A DNA stretch of 40,390 nt from Acidimicrobiales bacterium (GCA_020439505.1 JAGQSO010000174.1:1-40390); one strand, 5' to 3'. Positions 26,774 through 34,937 are shown, counted from the first letter of the stretch. Notes: generated from the sequence alone by a model not told the origin. Numbers and translations are program-made.

Positions 26774-28303
26774 TCAACGGGCGGTGAGGCGGGGGAACAG
26801 GGGGTCGCCCTTGGTGACCGGCAAGCCACCGGGATAGCCACCCCACCCGCTCACCTCGGCCAAGGGGCGGTCGGTGGGCGAACCGTCGAGACCGATTCGG
26901 GCCCAGATCTGTGACGGCGAGCGGGTGAGGGCGGGAGAGGCCAGCACTGCCACCAGACGTAGTACCTCGATGGCGTCGCCCAGCACCCCGTCGACCTCGG
27001 GACCGGGTTCGGCCTTCCACGGTTCGGTGGCTTCCAGCATGGCGTTGGCGTCGCGGATGAGACGCCAGGTGGCTTCCAACGCTGCCGACGGTTGCACCGC
27101 GGCCCACGCCGCGGTGACGTCGGCCACGACCTCGGCCGCCACCGCGGCCAACGGGCTGTCGGGTCGGGGGGCGGGTCCGATCCCGTCGCACTTCTTGGCC
27201 ACCACGGTGGCCACCCGGCTCAACAGGTTGCCGAGGTTGTTGGCCAGGTCGCTGTTGTAGCGGGCGACCATCGCCTCGTAGCTGAAGTCCCCGTCGGGGC
27301 CGAAGGCGGTGTCGCGCAAGAAGTGGTAGCGGTAGCCATCGACCCCGAACTCCTCAACCAGATCGGCCGGGAAGATCTGGTTGAGCTTGGTCTTGCTCAT
27401 CTTCTCGCCCCCGACCAGCAGGTAGCCGTGGACGTTGATGTTGGCCGGTGGTTCCTCACCGGCGGCCAGCAGCATGGCGGGCCAGTACACGCAGTGGAAC
27501 CGCAAGATGTCCTTGCCGATCAGGTGCCGGACGTGGGGCCACCACTTCTCGAACCGCTCCGGGTCAGAGCCGTAGCCCACTGCGGTGGCGTAGTTGATGA
27601 GGGCGTCGTACCAGACGTAGAAGACGTGGCCTTCGTCCCACGGGACCGGCACCCCCCAGTCGATGGAGGTGCGGGTGATCGAGATGTCTCGCAGCCCGCC
27701 TCGGATCAGGCCGAGGGCCTCATTGCGTTTGCCGGTGGGGGCCACCGCGTCGGGGTGGGCGTCGTACCAGTCGAGCAGCGGCTGTTCGAAGGCCGACAGC
27801 CGGAAGAACCAGTTCTCCTCCTCGAACCACTCGACCGGTCGCTCGTGGATGGGGTCGAGCCCCGGGCCGCCGTCGGGGTTGGCGAGCAGTTCGTCCTCGT
27901 CGTAGTAGGCCTCACAGGCCACGCAGTACCAACCGGCGTAGGACGCCTTGTAGATGTGGCCGTTGTCGTAGGCCTTCTGGAGGAAGGACTGCACCGCGGC
28001 GATGTGGTCGACGTCGGTGGTTCGGATGAAGCGATCCGGTTCGATGTCGAGCAGGTCCCACACCTGGTGGTAACGGGCCGCCACCTCGTCGACGTGGGCC
28101 TGGGGGGACACACCCTTGGCTTCGGCGGCCCGGGCGATCTTGAGCCCGTGCTCGTCGGTGCCGGTGAGGAAGTAGACGTCGTCACCGATCATGCGGTGCC
28201 AACGGGCGAGGGCATCGGCGTTGACGGTGGTGTAGGCGTGCCCGATGTGGGGCACGTCGTTCACGTAGTAGATGGGCGTGGTGATGAAGGCGCGACCCGG
28301 CAC
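26774..28303 (-). CDS. metG: Methionyl-tRNA synthetase
   Basis: 509 residues from GTG 28303. Class I synthetase with the HIGH motif in VPHIGHAYTT, the connective domain with a single CxxC pair (CVACEAYY), the KMSKS loop as KMSKT, and an anticodon-binding helical domain (LLSRVATVVAKKC, WRLIRDANAML). It has no C-terminal EMAP-like domain, so it is the short MetRS form of actinobacteria. It charges initiator and elongator tRNA-Met. A TAGGGT box six bases before the start suggests a leaderless mRNA. First gene of metG-tatD-crcB. Confidence 0.96.
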   Translation of the reverse strand: MPGRAFITTPIYYVNDVPHIGHAYTTVNADALARWHRMIGDDVYFLTGTDEHGLKIARAAEAKGVSPQAHVDEVAARYHQVWDLLDIEPDRFIRTTDVDHIAAVQSFLQKAYDNGHIYKASYAGWYCVACEAYYDEDELLANPDGGPGLDPIHERPVEWFEEENWFFRLSAFEQPLLDWYDAHPDAVAPTGKRNEALGLIRGGLRDISITRTSIDWGVPVPWDEGHVFYVWYDALINYATAVGYGSDPERFEKWWPHVRHLIGKDILRFHCVYWPAMLLAAGEEPPANINVHGYLLVGGEKMSKTKLNQIFPADLVEEFGVDGYRYHFLRDTAFGPDGDFSYEAMVARYNSDLANNLGNLLSRVATVVAKKCDGIGPAPRPDSPLAAVAAEVVADVTAAWAAVQPSAALEATWRLIRDANAMLEATEPWKAEPGPEVDGVLGDAIEVLRLVAVLASPALTRSPSQIWARIGLDGSPTDRPLAEVSGWGGYPGGLPVTKGDPLFPRLTAR

Positions 28304-28309
28304 GGGATC

Positions 28310-28315
28310 ACCCTA
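28310..28315 (-). promoter_or_regulatory. Leaderless -10 box (TAGGGT) for metG
   Basis: Minus strand TAGGGT ends six bases before the GTG at 28303; the same hexamer and spacing occur before ispE. Confidence 0.55.
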
Positions 28316-28338
28316 ATGCCGTGTCCGGCCACCTTTGC

Positions 28339-28495
28339 CGGGCCTGGGAGTCACCTGAACTGCACGCGGTCCGAGTCTTGTGGCCCGCCTTCGGCGGACG
28401 ATTCCTGGTTCCGTCAAGCCCGGTCCTCACTTCGTTGCGGGGGCTTGACGGTTTGCTCAGTGGCTCGCAAAGCTCGCCACAGCGCAAACGTTCCC
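28339..28495 (+). repeat. Dispersed structured element R1, copy 3
   Basis: Closely similar to 13586-13741 over its whole length. Hairpin CCGCC/GGCGG with triloop TTC (28385-28397); box CTGGTTCC; stem 2 with perfect 11-bp arms CCGTCAAGCCC (28411-28421) and GGGCTTGACGG (28441-28451); loop GGTCCTCACTTCGTTGCGG; stem 3 with GTTTGC (28451-28456) and GCAAAC (28484-28489), and an inner GTGGC/GCCAC pair. It lies upstream of metG on the opposite strand and beyond the end of the uracil-DNA glycosylase gene. The gap 28304-28605 holds this element, the metG -10 box and a partial R2. Confidence 0.88.
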
Positions 28496-28504
28496 GGCCA
28501 GAGC

Positions 28505-28562
28505 CTCAGGCGCATGGCGGATGGGTCCAGTCCTCGTCGCTGCAAGGGTGGTCAGCCCATCG
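28505..28562 (+). repeat. Partial copy of repeat R2
   Basis: The part CTCAGG...GGTCCAG...CTCGTCGCT...GGTCAGCCC resembles the left half of R2 copy A at about 9795-9848. The ACCGAGGC hairpin half is absent. GATGGG and CCCATC flank the box and could pair. It directly follows R1 copy 3. Confidence 0.5.
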
Positions 28563-28605
28563 GGGTTGGCGAGCAGGTCCGGGAGGACCCGAAGGCCGTC
28601 GGGGG

Positions 28606-29271
28606 TCAGTCGCCCGACAAGACGCGGGCCCGAGCCAAGACGGCGTCGAGCATGGCCGGGGTCAGGCGTCCGGTGAAGGTGTTCTGCTGGCTCACGTGGT
28701 AGCTGCCCAGCACCCAGCGCCGATCGTCCACTCGGGCCTCGACCCCGTGGGCGAATCGGGGCCGGGGTCGAACCCCCAGGTAGCCGCAGAGCGCCTGGTA
28801 CCCGAAGCCGCCCAGCGCCATGAACACCCGGGCCTCGCGCAGCAGCGTCAGCTCGCGGTCCAGAAACGGCCGGCAGTTGTCGCGTTCGACGGTGGTCGGC
28901 TTGTTGGCGGGTGGGGCACATCGCACCGGCGCGGTTATCCACGCACCGTTCAGTTCCAGCCCGTCGTCGCGGTGGATGCTGGTGGGCTGGTTGGCGTAGC
29001 CCGCCCGGTACAACGAGGCATAGAGGAAGTCGCCGGAACGGTCGCCAGTGAACATCCGTCCGGTCCGGTTGGCGCCATGGGCGGCCGGAGCCAACCCGAC
29101 GATCACCAGTCGGGCCGCGGGGTCACCGAAACCGGGGACCGGGCGAGCCCAGTACTCCTCGTCGCGGAAGGCAGCCCGCTTCTCGCGCCCCACCTGTTCC
29201 CGCCAGGCCACCAGCCTGGGGCAGGCCCGGCACGCCACCACGTCATCGGCGACGGCCCGTAACGAGTCCAC
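28606..29271 (-). CDS. Family 5 uracil-DNA glycosylase (UdgB-like, iron-sulfur)
   Basis: 221 residues from GTG 29271; an ATG at 29301 would add ten residues. The active-site motif GLAPAAHGANRTGRMFTGDR is the family 5 pattern, with alanine where other families have a catalytic acidic residue. Four cysteines (CRAC near the N-terminus, VRCAPP and DNC in the middle) fit a 4Fe-4S cluster. The C-terminal motif GSYHVSQQNTFTGRLT closes the site. It removes uracil and other deaminated bases from DNA. The GTG start is preferred because a TACCGT box ends eight bases before it. Divergent from the histidine phosphatase. Confidence 0.92.
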   Translation of the reverse strand: MDSLRAVADDVVACRACPRLVAWREQVGREKRAAFRDEEYWARPVPGFGDPAARLVIVGLAPAAHGANRTGRMFTGDRSGDFLYASLYRAGYANQPTSIHRDDGLELNGAWITAPVRCAPPANKPTTVERDNCRPFLDRELTLLREARVFMALGGFGYQALCGYLGVRPRPRFAHGVEARVDDRRWVLGSYHVSQQNTFTGRLTPAMLDAVLARARVLSGD

Positions 29272-29279
29272 GGACCCCG

Positions 29280-29289
29280 ACGGTAGCGT
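29280..29289. promoter_or_regulatory. Overlapping divergent -10 boxes
   Basis: Minus-strand TACCGT (29285-29280) ends eight bases before the GTG of the glycosylase. Plus-strand TAGCGT (29284-29289) ends ten bases before the ATG of the histidine phosphatase. The two hexamers share two bases, so the promoters should exclude one another. Confidence 0.5.
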
Positions 29290-29299
29290 TGGTCTGGTC

Positions 29300-29944
29300 A
29301 TGGCCGCCTCGAAGCCCCCTCCCCCCACCCTCGCCCTGCTGGTGCGCCACGGCCAGACCCCGACCACCGGGGCTTCGCTGCCCGGGCGGGCCCGGGGTCT
29401 GCACTTGGCCGACACCGGCCGGGCCCAGGCCGAGGCGGCCGCTGCCCGTCTCGGCGGGCTGTCCACCATCGACGCCGTGTACGCGTCACCGCTGGAACGG
29501 ACCCGGGAGACCGCGGCCCCGATCGGGCGGGCCACCGGCCACAAGGTGAGCGTCAACCGGGGCCTGTTGGAGTGCGACTTCGGTGACTGGACCGGGCGCA
29601 AGCTGAGAGAGCTTCGGCGCCTCAAGGAGTGGGAGACCGTTCAGCGTTACCCCAGTGGCTTCCGCTTCCCCGGTGGCGAGTCATTCGTGGAGATGCAACA
29701 GCGCATGGTGTCGACCCTGGCCGACCTGGTCGAACGCCACCGGGGTCGGGCCTTCGTCGCGGTCTCCCACGCCGATCCAATCAAGGCGGCGCTGGCCCAC
29801 GCCCTGGGCACCCATCTCGACCTCTTCCAGCGCATCGTCGTGTCACCGTGCTCGGTCTCCGCCGTGCTCTACACCGCGTCGGGCCCGGTGGTGCTGGCCG
29901 TCAACTCGACCGGATCGGACCTGAGCGGGCTGGCACCGTCATGA
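29300..29944 (+). CDS. Histidine phosphatase family protein (actinobacterial trio, MSMEG_4193 type)
   Basis: 214 residues from ATG 29300. The phosphoglycerate-mutase-like fold has the catalytic RHG in LLVRHGQTP (H17), YASPLERTRETAAP, the LLECDFGDWTGRKLREL segment, GGESFVEMQQRM, and the second catalytic histidine in VAVSHADPIKAAL. The pattern and neighbours match the TIGR03848 group, always found with DUF3090 and SCO1664-like genes in actinobacteria. The substrate is unknown. Its stop overlaps the next start (ATGA), so the trio is translationally coupled. Confidence 0.9.
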   Translation: MAASKPPPPTLALLVRHGQTPTTGASLPGRARGLHLADTGRAQAEAAAARLGGLSTIDAVYASPLERTRETAAPIGRATGHKVSVNRGLLECDFGDWTGRKLRELRRLKEWETVQRYPSGFRFPGGESFVEMQQRMVSTLADLVERHRGRAFVAVSHADPIKAALAHALGTHLDLFQRIVVSPCSVSAVLYTASGPVVLAVNSTGSDLSGLAPS

Positions 29945-30456
29945 CCCCGGCGGGCCGGGAGTGGCAGATGGTCGAGCCCGATCTGTTCACCTGTGGAGCG
30001 ATAGGCGAACCCGGTCACCGGGTCTTCTACTTCCAGGCGGCGGACGGCAACACCCGCGTCGAGGTCAAGTGCGAGAAGCAGCAGGCGGTGGCCCTGGCCG
30101 AGCACCTGGTGCGGCTGCTCGGCGACCTGCCCGAGCCGCCGGGCGGCGACATCACCACCGAGCCGACCGAAGCGCTGGATCCCTCCGACATGGCCTTCGT
30201 GGTCGGTTCGATCAGCATCGGGGTGGACCGAGCCCGGGAGCGGATCGTGGCCATGCTCGAGGAGCTGATCGTGGACCCCGACGACCCCGGTGTGGTCGAA
30301 CCGGAACCGTCCAAGCTCGTGGTCCACCTGACCCGGGCCCAGGTGCTGGGCTTCGCCGGTCAGGCCAGGCGACTGGCCGCCGCCAGTCGTCCCCGGTGCC
30401 GGCTCTGTGAGTTGCCGATGGACCCCGCCGGTCATGTCTGTCCCCGACTCAACTGA
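29941..30456 (+). CDS. DUF3090 family protein (trio member 2)
   Basis: 171 residues; the ATG overlaps the upstream TGA by four bases. The N-terminus (HRVFYFQAADGNTRVEVKCEKQQ) and DMAFVVGSISIGVD are family features. The C-terminus ends in CRLCELPMDPAGHVC, a likely zinc knuckle. The function is unknown. It is conserved with the histidine phosphatase before it and the SCO1664-like gene after it, suggesting one pathway or complex. Confidence 0.88.
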   Translation: MTPAGREWQMVEPDLFTCGAIGEPGHRVFYFQAADGNTRVEVKCEKQQAVALAEHLVRLLGDLPEPPGGDITTEPTEALDPSDMAFVVGSISIGVDRARERIVAMLEELIVDPDDPGVVEPEPSKLVVHLTRAQVLGFAGQARRLAAASRPRCRLCELPMDPAGHVCPRLN

Positions 30457-31219
30457 GCTGACGGCGGCCGAGTCACGCCTGGCCACCTCGGACCTCGAAG
30501 TCCTGGGCCGCATGCCCTACAGCTCCAACGTCACGCTGCTGGTCGACCTGTTCGAGCCCGGTGACTCATCCGAAGCGGAGACCGTGCCTCCGCCTCCGAA
30601 CCTCAGCGGGTCCAGCGAGGACAGGGACCGGCTGTGTCGAGCGATCTACAAGCCCCACCGGGGTGAGCGCCCGCTGTGGGACTTCCCCGACGGGCTGTTC
30701 CTGCGGGAGCTGGCAGCGTACCGATTGAGCCGGGCTTTGGGGTGGGACCTTGTGCCGCCCACGGTGGTCCGCGACGGTCCCTTCGGTCCCGGCTCGGTGC
30801 AGTTGTTCGTGGACGCCGATTTCGGCCAGCACTACTTCACGATGCTCGAGGAGCCCGACCTGCACGATCAGCTTCGGAGGCTGTGCGCCTTCGACCTGGT
30901 GGCCAACAGCACCGACCGCAAGGGCGGTCACATCCTCATCGACGACGAGCGACATCTGTGGGCCATCGACAACGGGTTGTGCCTGCACGCCGAGTTCAAG
31001 GTGCGCACGGTGATCTGGGATTTCGCCGGTGAGCCGCTACCGGCCGACCTGGCCGAAGATCTGGCCCGCCTGATCGATCAACCACTACCGGGGGACCTGG
31101 CCGACCTGTTGAACCCCTTCGAACGCGACGCCCTCCTCGCCCGGGCCCGGGCCCTGCTGGCCGAGGCCCGCTTCCCCCACGACCCAACCGGCCGCCGGGT
31201 CCCCTGGCCACTGATCTGA
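30434..31219 (+). CDS. SCO1664 family protein (PI3/PI4-kinase-like, trio member 3)
   Basis: 261 residues from ATG 30434, which lies inside the end of DUF3090 (23-base overlap). Family motifs: RAIYKPHRGERPLWDFPDGLFLREL near residue 60-90, where the lysine resembles the nucleotide-binding lysine of lipid kinases, then AFDLVANSTDRKGGHIL and LWAIDNGLCLH, resembling catalytic and DxG loops. It has distant similarity to phosphatidylinositol 3/4-kinases; the real substrate is unknown. It completes the trio with the histidine phosphatase and DUF3090. Confidence 0.9.
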   Translation: MSVPDSTELTAAESRLATSDLEVLGRMPYSSNVTLLVDLFEPGDSSEAETVPPPPNLSGSSEDRDRLCRAIYKPHRGERPLWDFPDGLFLRELAAYRLSRALGWDLVPPTVVRDGPFGPGSVQLFVDADFGQHYFTMLEEPDLHDQLRRLCAFDLVANSTDRKGGHILIDDERHLWAIDNGLCLHAEFKVRTVIWDFAGEPLPADLAEDLARLIDQPLPGDLADLLNPFERDALLARARALLAEARFPHDPTGRRVPWPLI

Positions 31220-31240
31220 TCCACCGAATGGGCCCTGATC

Positions 31241-31288
31241 GGCGGGGTCCCGTACCGGCGGGGTCCCGTACCGGCGGGGTCCCGTACC
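31241..31288. repeat. Three perfect tandem copies of a 16-bp unit
   Basis: GGCGGGGTCCCGTACC is repeated at 31241-31256, 31257-31272 and 31273-31288 with no change, in the 102-base gap between the SCO1664-like gene and the end of acyltransferase 2. Perfect identity suggests recent expansion, a candidate variable-number repeat. Confidence 0.9.
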
Positions 31289-31321
31289 GCCAGAAGGCCG
31301 ACAACGGTCGAGACCGATCCT

Positions 31322-33343
31322 TCAGTGGACCGGAATCAGACCGGCACCAGCGAGCAGGGTTGCCAGGTCGTCGGAGATCGCCTCTGACCAAGCAGCGGTG
31401 ATGTGAGCATCATCGAAGAAGACGACCTTCCCGGCGACCATGGGGTCACACACCGGGGCCAGGGGGCACACCAGTCGCTCGATCGACAGGGTTGACACCG
31501 CGTCGTCGCCTTCGTCGAGGCGACGCAGCAAACTCCGATACCACGAGCCCTGGCTGGCGTCGGTGAATCGGCACTGTTCGGTGAAGGTGGCCGTGTCGAG
31601 ACACGCCAACGGGCTCTCCGATCCGAAACCGGCGGTGGGGATCGGCTCGATCAGCACCACCCGCCGCTGACCGTCCCCGGTCAGGCGAGGTAGCGAGCGC
31701 TGCGCCGCGGCGGCCAGGGCCCGGTCGTCGTCGTCCATCACCTCGGTCATGTTCCCGCCGTAGATGTTGCTGGCCACCAAGATCACGTCGGGGTCCAACG
31801 TCGGCACCAGCCGGTCATAGAAGTCGCTGCGGCTGGTGCGGCAGAGCTCCCGGCGTTCGGGTTGGGCGGCGTCGACGCCGAGCGGCCACGGGCATCCGGC
31901 CACGATGGCGACGGACAGGGTGAGGTCCCGGGCCTCGGCGAGCTTCACGAAGGCCGGTACCAGCATCTCGGCGTTGCTGTTGCCCATCAACATGATGTGG
32001 GGGCCCGCCCCTCGGACCATTACGCAATTTTCAGGCGCCTGGCCCACGCATCTCGCCGCCGTCCCGTAGCCGGCGTTGCGCACCGCCACCACGTCGAGGT
32101 CGGCGGGGACGGGGGTAAGTCCGGTCTCGACCCCGACCTCGCGACGGTTCCGGGCGGTGGATTCGTAGCGGGGAACCACGACGAGGGCGGCGACGACGCT
32201 GAGCGTCACCCCCACCGCCACAATCGACCACGCCGGGATCCGGTCCAGCACCGGCCAGGTTCTGACCGGCATCTCCAACAACCGGTGGCTGAGCGCGGCC
32301 AACCCGCACGACAACATTGTCACCGTCACCAACCGGGCCGACGTACCGACCTCGACCAACTCGTCCAGGGCGAGCACCAACGGCCAGTGCCACAAGTAGA
32401 TGCCGTAGGAGATCTGCCCCAGGTAGACGACGGGGTCGATGCTCAGCAGCCGGCCGAGAGAACCGGTGGGGACCGCCTCGACCCCCACGATCAACCCGAC
32501 GACGGCCAGCGCCGTGAACGCGCCACGGCCGACCGGTCCGACCTCCACGATCGACGTGGCGAGGACCCCGACGGCGCCGAGGCCCACCCACGCCAGCAGA
32601 GACGCCGGACCGGGTCGCCGCCGAGCCCGCCCGACAACACCGGGCACCAAGGCCAGGAGGGCACCGACCAGGAGTTGGTAGGCGCGGGTGTCGGTCCCGA
32701 AGTACGCCCTCGACGGCGCCGATCCGGCCAGGGCCAGAGCTGCCCCCACCGACACGACCGCCCCGAGGGCGGTGACGGTCGCGGCGAACCGACGACTCGA
32801 CGGACCGCGACGACCGAGCCGACCGCCTACGGCCATCACCCCCGACAGCAGCAGGGGCCACAACAGGTAGAACTGCTCCTCGACCGCCAACGACCACATG
32901 TGGAGCACCGGGTTCCGGTTCACATCGGCCGCGAAGTAGTCGGTCGACTCGGCGATGAAGAACCAGTTGGCGACGTACAACAGCGCGGCCCGGGCTGCCC
33001 GCTGGATCGACTCCAGCTCGACGGCAGACACCAGAGACGAGAACACCGCCACCGTCGCGACCAGGGTGACCACCGCGGCGGGAAGGAGGCGCCGAACCCG
33101 CCGCGAGTAGAAGCGGCCTAGCTGGATGCGACCGGACTCCTCGTGGGCCCGCATCAACACGGCGGTCACCAGATAGCCCGACAGGACGAAAAACACGTCG
33201 ACCCCGATGAATCCCCCGGCCATCGGACCGACCCCGCAGTGGAAGGCGATGACGAGGCTCACTGCGAGGGCGCGGATCCCGTCGAGGGCGGGGCGCCGCT
33301 CGGCGGGTCGACGTTCGGTCGAGGTGAGGGTCAGGTCATCCAC
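31322..33343 (-). CDS. Acyltransferase-3 membrane protein with C-terminal SGNH-like domain (paralog 2)
   Basis: About 673 residues from GTG 33343, which overlaps the end of the upstream gene by eight bases; the frame is open to 33514. Same architecture as the protein at 21260-23341: acyltransferase-3 domain (ALDGIRALAVSLVIAFH, FIGVDVFFVLSGYLVT, MWSLAVEEQFYLLWP, ISYGIYLWHWP), then an extracytoplasmic SGNH-like domain. Here the nucleophile motif reads MGNSNAE, with Asn in place of the usual Asp, while Ser is kept; the terminal motif is DDAHITAAW. It probably acylates a cell-surface glycan or lipid. Translational coupling links it to the unknown gene before it. Confidence 0.92.
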   Translation of the reverse strand: MDDLTLTSTERRPAERRPALDGIRALAVSLVIAFHCGVGPMAGGFIGVDVFFVLSGYLVTAVLMRAHEESGRIQLGRFYSRRVRRLLPAAVVTLVATVAVFSSLVSAVELESIQRAARAALLYVANWFFIAESTDYFAADVNRNPVLHMWSLAVEEQFYLLWPLLLSGVMAVGGRLGRRGPSSRRFAATVTALGAVVSVGAALALAGSAPSRAYFGTDTRAYQLLVGALLALVPGVVGRARRRPGPASLLAWVGLGAVGVLATSIVEVGPVGRGAFTALAVVGLIVGVEAVPTGSLGRLLSIDPVVYLGQISYGIYLWHWPLVLALDELVEVGTSARLVTVTMLSCGLAALSHRLLEMPVRTWPVLDRIPAWSIVAVGVTLSVVAALVVVPRYESTARNRREVGVETGLTPVPADLDVVAVRNAGYGTAARCVGQAPENCVMVRGAGPHIMLMGNSNAEMLVPAFVKLAEARDLTLSVAIVAGCPWPLGVDAAQPERRELCRTSRSDFYDRLVPTLDPDVILVASNIYGGNMTEVMDDDDRALAAAAQRSLPRLTGDGQRRVVLIEPIPTAGFGSESPLACLDTATFTEQCRFTDASQGSWYRSLLRRLDEGDDAVSTLSIERLVCPLAPVCDPMVAGKVVFFDDAHITAAWSEAISDDLATLLAGAGLIPVH

Positions 33344-33764
33344 CTTGGAGAAGGTCTTCCAGCCGCCGGGCCAGAGGCTCCACCAGTTCGGGGAGGACCG
33401 CCAGCTCGATCGTCGAACGCTCGTGCTCGACGACCACGATCTCCGAGTCGGTACCCCAGAACCCCTCGGTGGCGAAGCGCACCGGTCGTAGACCGACCCG
33501 GGCGCCGAGAGCAAAGGCCGCGTTCACCGGCCCGTGGACCGATGCCACCCCGACCGCCGTCGGGTCTTCGACGTGCCAGGTGGCCGACCCACCCGGGACC
33601 GACCCCAGCTCGAGCCGAGCGTCGGTCCACGCCCCCCAGCCCCGCGCCGAAGTGCGGCGCAGCTTGGCGTCGATCGACACCTGACCGCCCGCCTCCAGTC
33701 CCGAGCGAAGCCGCTCGCGGAGGCGGCGTGTACGACCGAACGGGTTGGAAACCACGGCATCCAT
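33336..33764 (-). CDS. Unknown 142-residue protein coupled to acyltransferase 2
   Basis: I do not recognise the family. From ATG 33764 the protein has a basic N-terminus (NPFGRTRRLRERLRSG), a beta-rich middle (AWTDARLELG, ATWHVEDPTAVG, EIVVVEHERSTIELAVLP) and an amphipathic C-terminal helix (LVEPLARRLEDLLQGG). No signal peptide or membrane segment is seen. The beta pattern with a final helix could be a PH-like fold; this is a guess. Its end overlaps the start of the acyltransferase gene, so the two are probably made together. Upstream lies repeat R2. Confidence 0.75.
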   Translation of the reverse strand: MDAVVSNPFGRTRRLRERLRSGLEAGGQVSIDAKLRRTSARGWGAWTDARLELGSVPGGSATWHVEDPTAVGVASVHGPVNAAFALGARVGLRPVRFATEGFWGTDSEIVVVEHERSTIELAVLPELVEPLARRLEDLLQGG

Positions 33765-33813
33765 CCTGGCGCGACGGAGCCCCGGCCCTCGGGACCGGGG
33801 CTCCGAACGGGCT

Positions 33814-33923
33814 ACGGAGGCGAGCCAATAGGCGAGCCGACCCATATGCACGGCATGGTTAAACCGAGGCGAAGCCTCGGTCTGATAACCCTGGTGGCGA
33901 TGACGGCTGGACCTATCCGCTAG
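33814..33923 (-). repeat. Dispersed repeat R2, copy B
   Basis: Read on the minus strand this matches copy A at 9793-9913 at most positions. The hairpin arms ACCGAGGC (33881-33874) and GCCTCGGT (33870-33863) are identical to copy A, and are followed by TTTAACC. It lies just after the etfA stop on the same strand, where the hairpin plus TTT could help end the etfBA transcript. Confidence 0.82.
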
Positions 33924-33945
33924 GCGCCCGCGGGGTGAGCGGAGC

Positions 33946-34908
33946 TCAGCGGGCCTTGAGGGCCTCGATGAGGGCGGGCATCACCTTGTGGACGTCACCG
34001 ACGATGCCGAGGTCGGCCACACCGAAGATGGGGGCCTCGGGATCCTTGTTGATGGCGATGATGTTCTTGGAGCCCTTCATGCCCACCATGTGCTGAGTGG
34101 CACCTGAGATGCCGGCCGCGATGTAGACGGTGGGCTTGACGACCTTGCCGGTCTGGCCGACCTGGTAGCTGTAGGGCACCCAGCCGGCGTCCACGATGGC
34201 CCGAGAGGCGCCAGGGGCACCCTTGAGCAGGCGGGCCAGCTCCTCGACCATCTCGAACTTGGCGGCCTCGGTGAGGCCACGACCACCGGCCACTACCACC
34301 GCGGCCTCGTCGAGCTTGGGACCGCTGGTCTCCTCGACGTGGCGGTTGGTGACCTTGGCGGCACCGGCGGCACCGACCTCGGGCACGGCCAGGGCGGCGA
34401 CCTCGGCGGCTCCGCCACCGCTCTCCTCGGCCACGAAGGACTTGGGGCGGAAGAGGGCGATACCCGGGGCACCGGCCGCGAACTTGGTCTTGACGATCTG
34501 GGAGCCACCGAAGATCTGGGTGGACACCACGATGCCGTCGCCGACCTCGACGTCGGTGTTGTTGGTGAGCACGGGCTTGTCGATCTTCACCGACAGGCGG
34601 GCGCCGATGTCACGGCCGTCCTGGGTGGTGCCGAGCATGATCAGATCGGGGGCGTCACCGGCCTCGATGGCGGCGGCGAGCGCGGCCGCCACGTAGACGC
34701 CCTGGAGCTTGCCGCTCAGGTCGCCGGTGGCCAGCACCTTGGTGGCACCGTGGGCACCGACGGCAGCAGCGATGGCGGTACCGTCTCCACCGACGAACAC
34801 CTCGACGGTGTCGGCGATCTCACGGGCCTTGGCCAGCATCTCGAGGGTGATCGGAGCAACGCCGTTCTCGTTGGTCTCGGCGTGGACCCAAACCTTGGAA
34901 AGAGCCAT
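33946..34908 (-). CDS. etfA: Electron transfer flavoprotein subunit alpha
   Basis: 320 residues from ATG 34908, after a strong AAAGGAAA ribosome site. The N-terminal half is the ETF alpha/beta-type domain. The C-terminal FAD domain contains [53 protein letters not shown] and [13 protein letters not shown]. With EtfB it carries electrons from acyl-CoA dehydrogenases to the respiratory chain. It lies 29 bases after etfB in one operon. Confidence 0.97.
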   Translation of the reverse strand: MALSKVWVHAETNENGVAPITLEMLAKAREIADTVEVFVGGDGTAIAAAVGAHGATKVLATGDLSGKLQGVYVAAALAAAIEAGDAPDLIMLGTTQDGRDIGARLSVKIDKPVLTNNTDVEVGDGIVVSTQIFGGSQIVKTKFAAGAPGIALFRPKSFVAEESGGGAAEVAALAVPEVGAAGAAKVTNRHVEETSGPKLDEAAVVVAGGRGLTEAAKFEMVEELARLLKGAPGASRAIVDAGWVPYSYQVGQTGKVVKPTVYIAAGISGATQHMVGMKGSKNIIAINKDPEAPIFGVADLGIVGDVHKVMPALIEALKAR

Positions 34909-34937
34909 GTCTTCGTTTCCTTTCTCTGGTGAGGGTC

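Noticed and set aside
27092..28702. 536-codon open frame on the plus strand across metG
   Set aside because: Antisense shadow of metG with repetitive V/G/D composition and no recognisable domain.
31241..31288. Possible CRISPR array
   Set aside because: The 16-bp units are directly adjacent with no spacers, and no cas genes are present.
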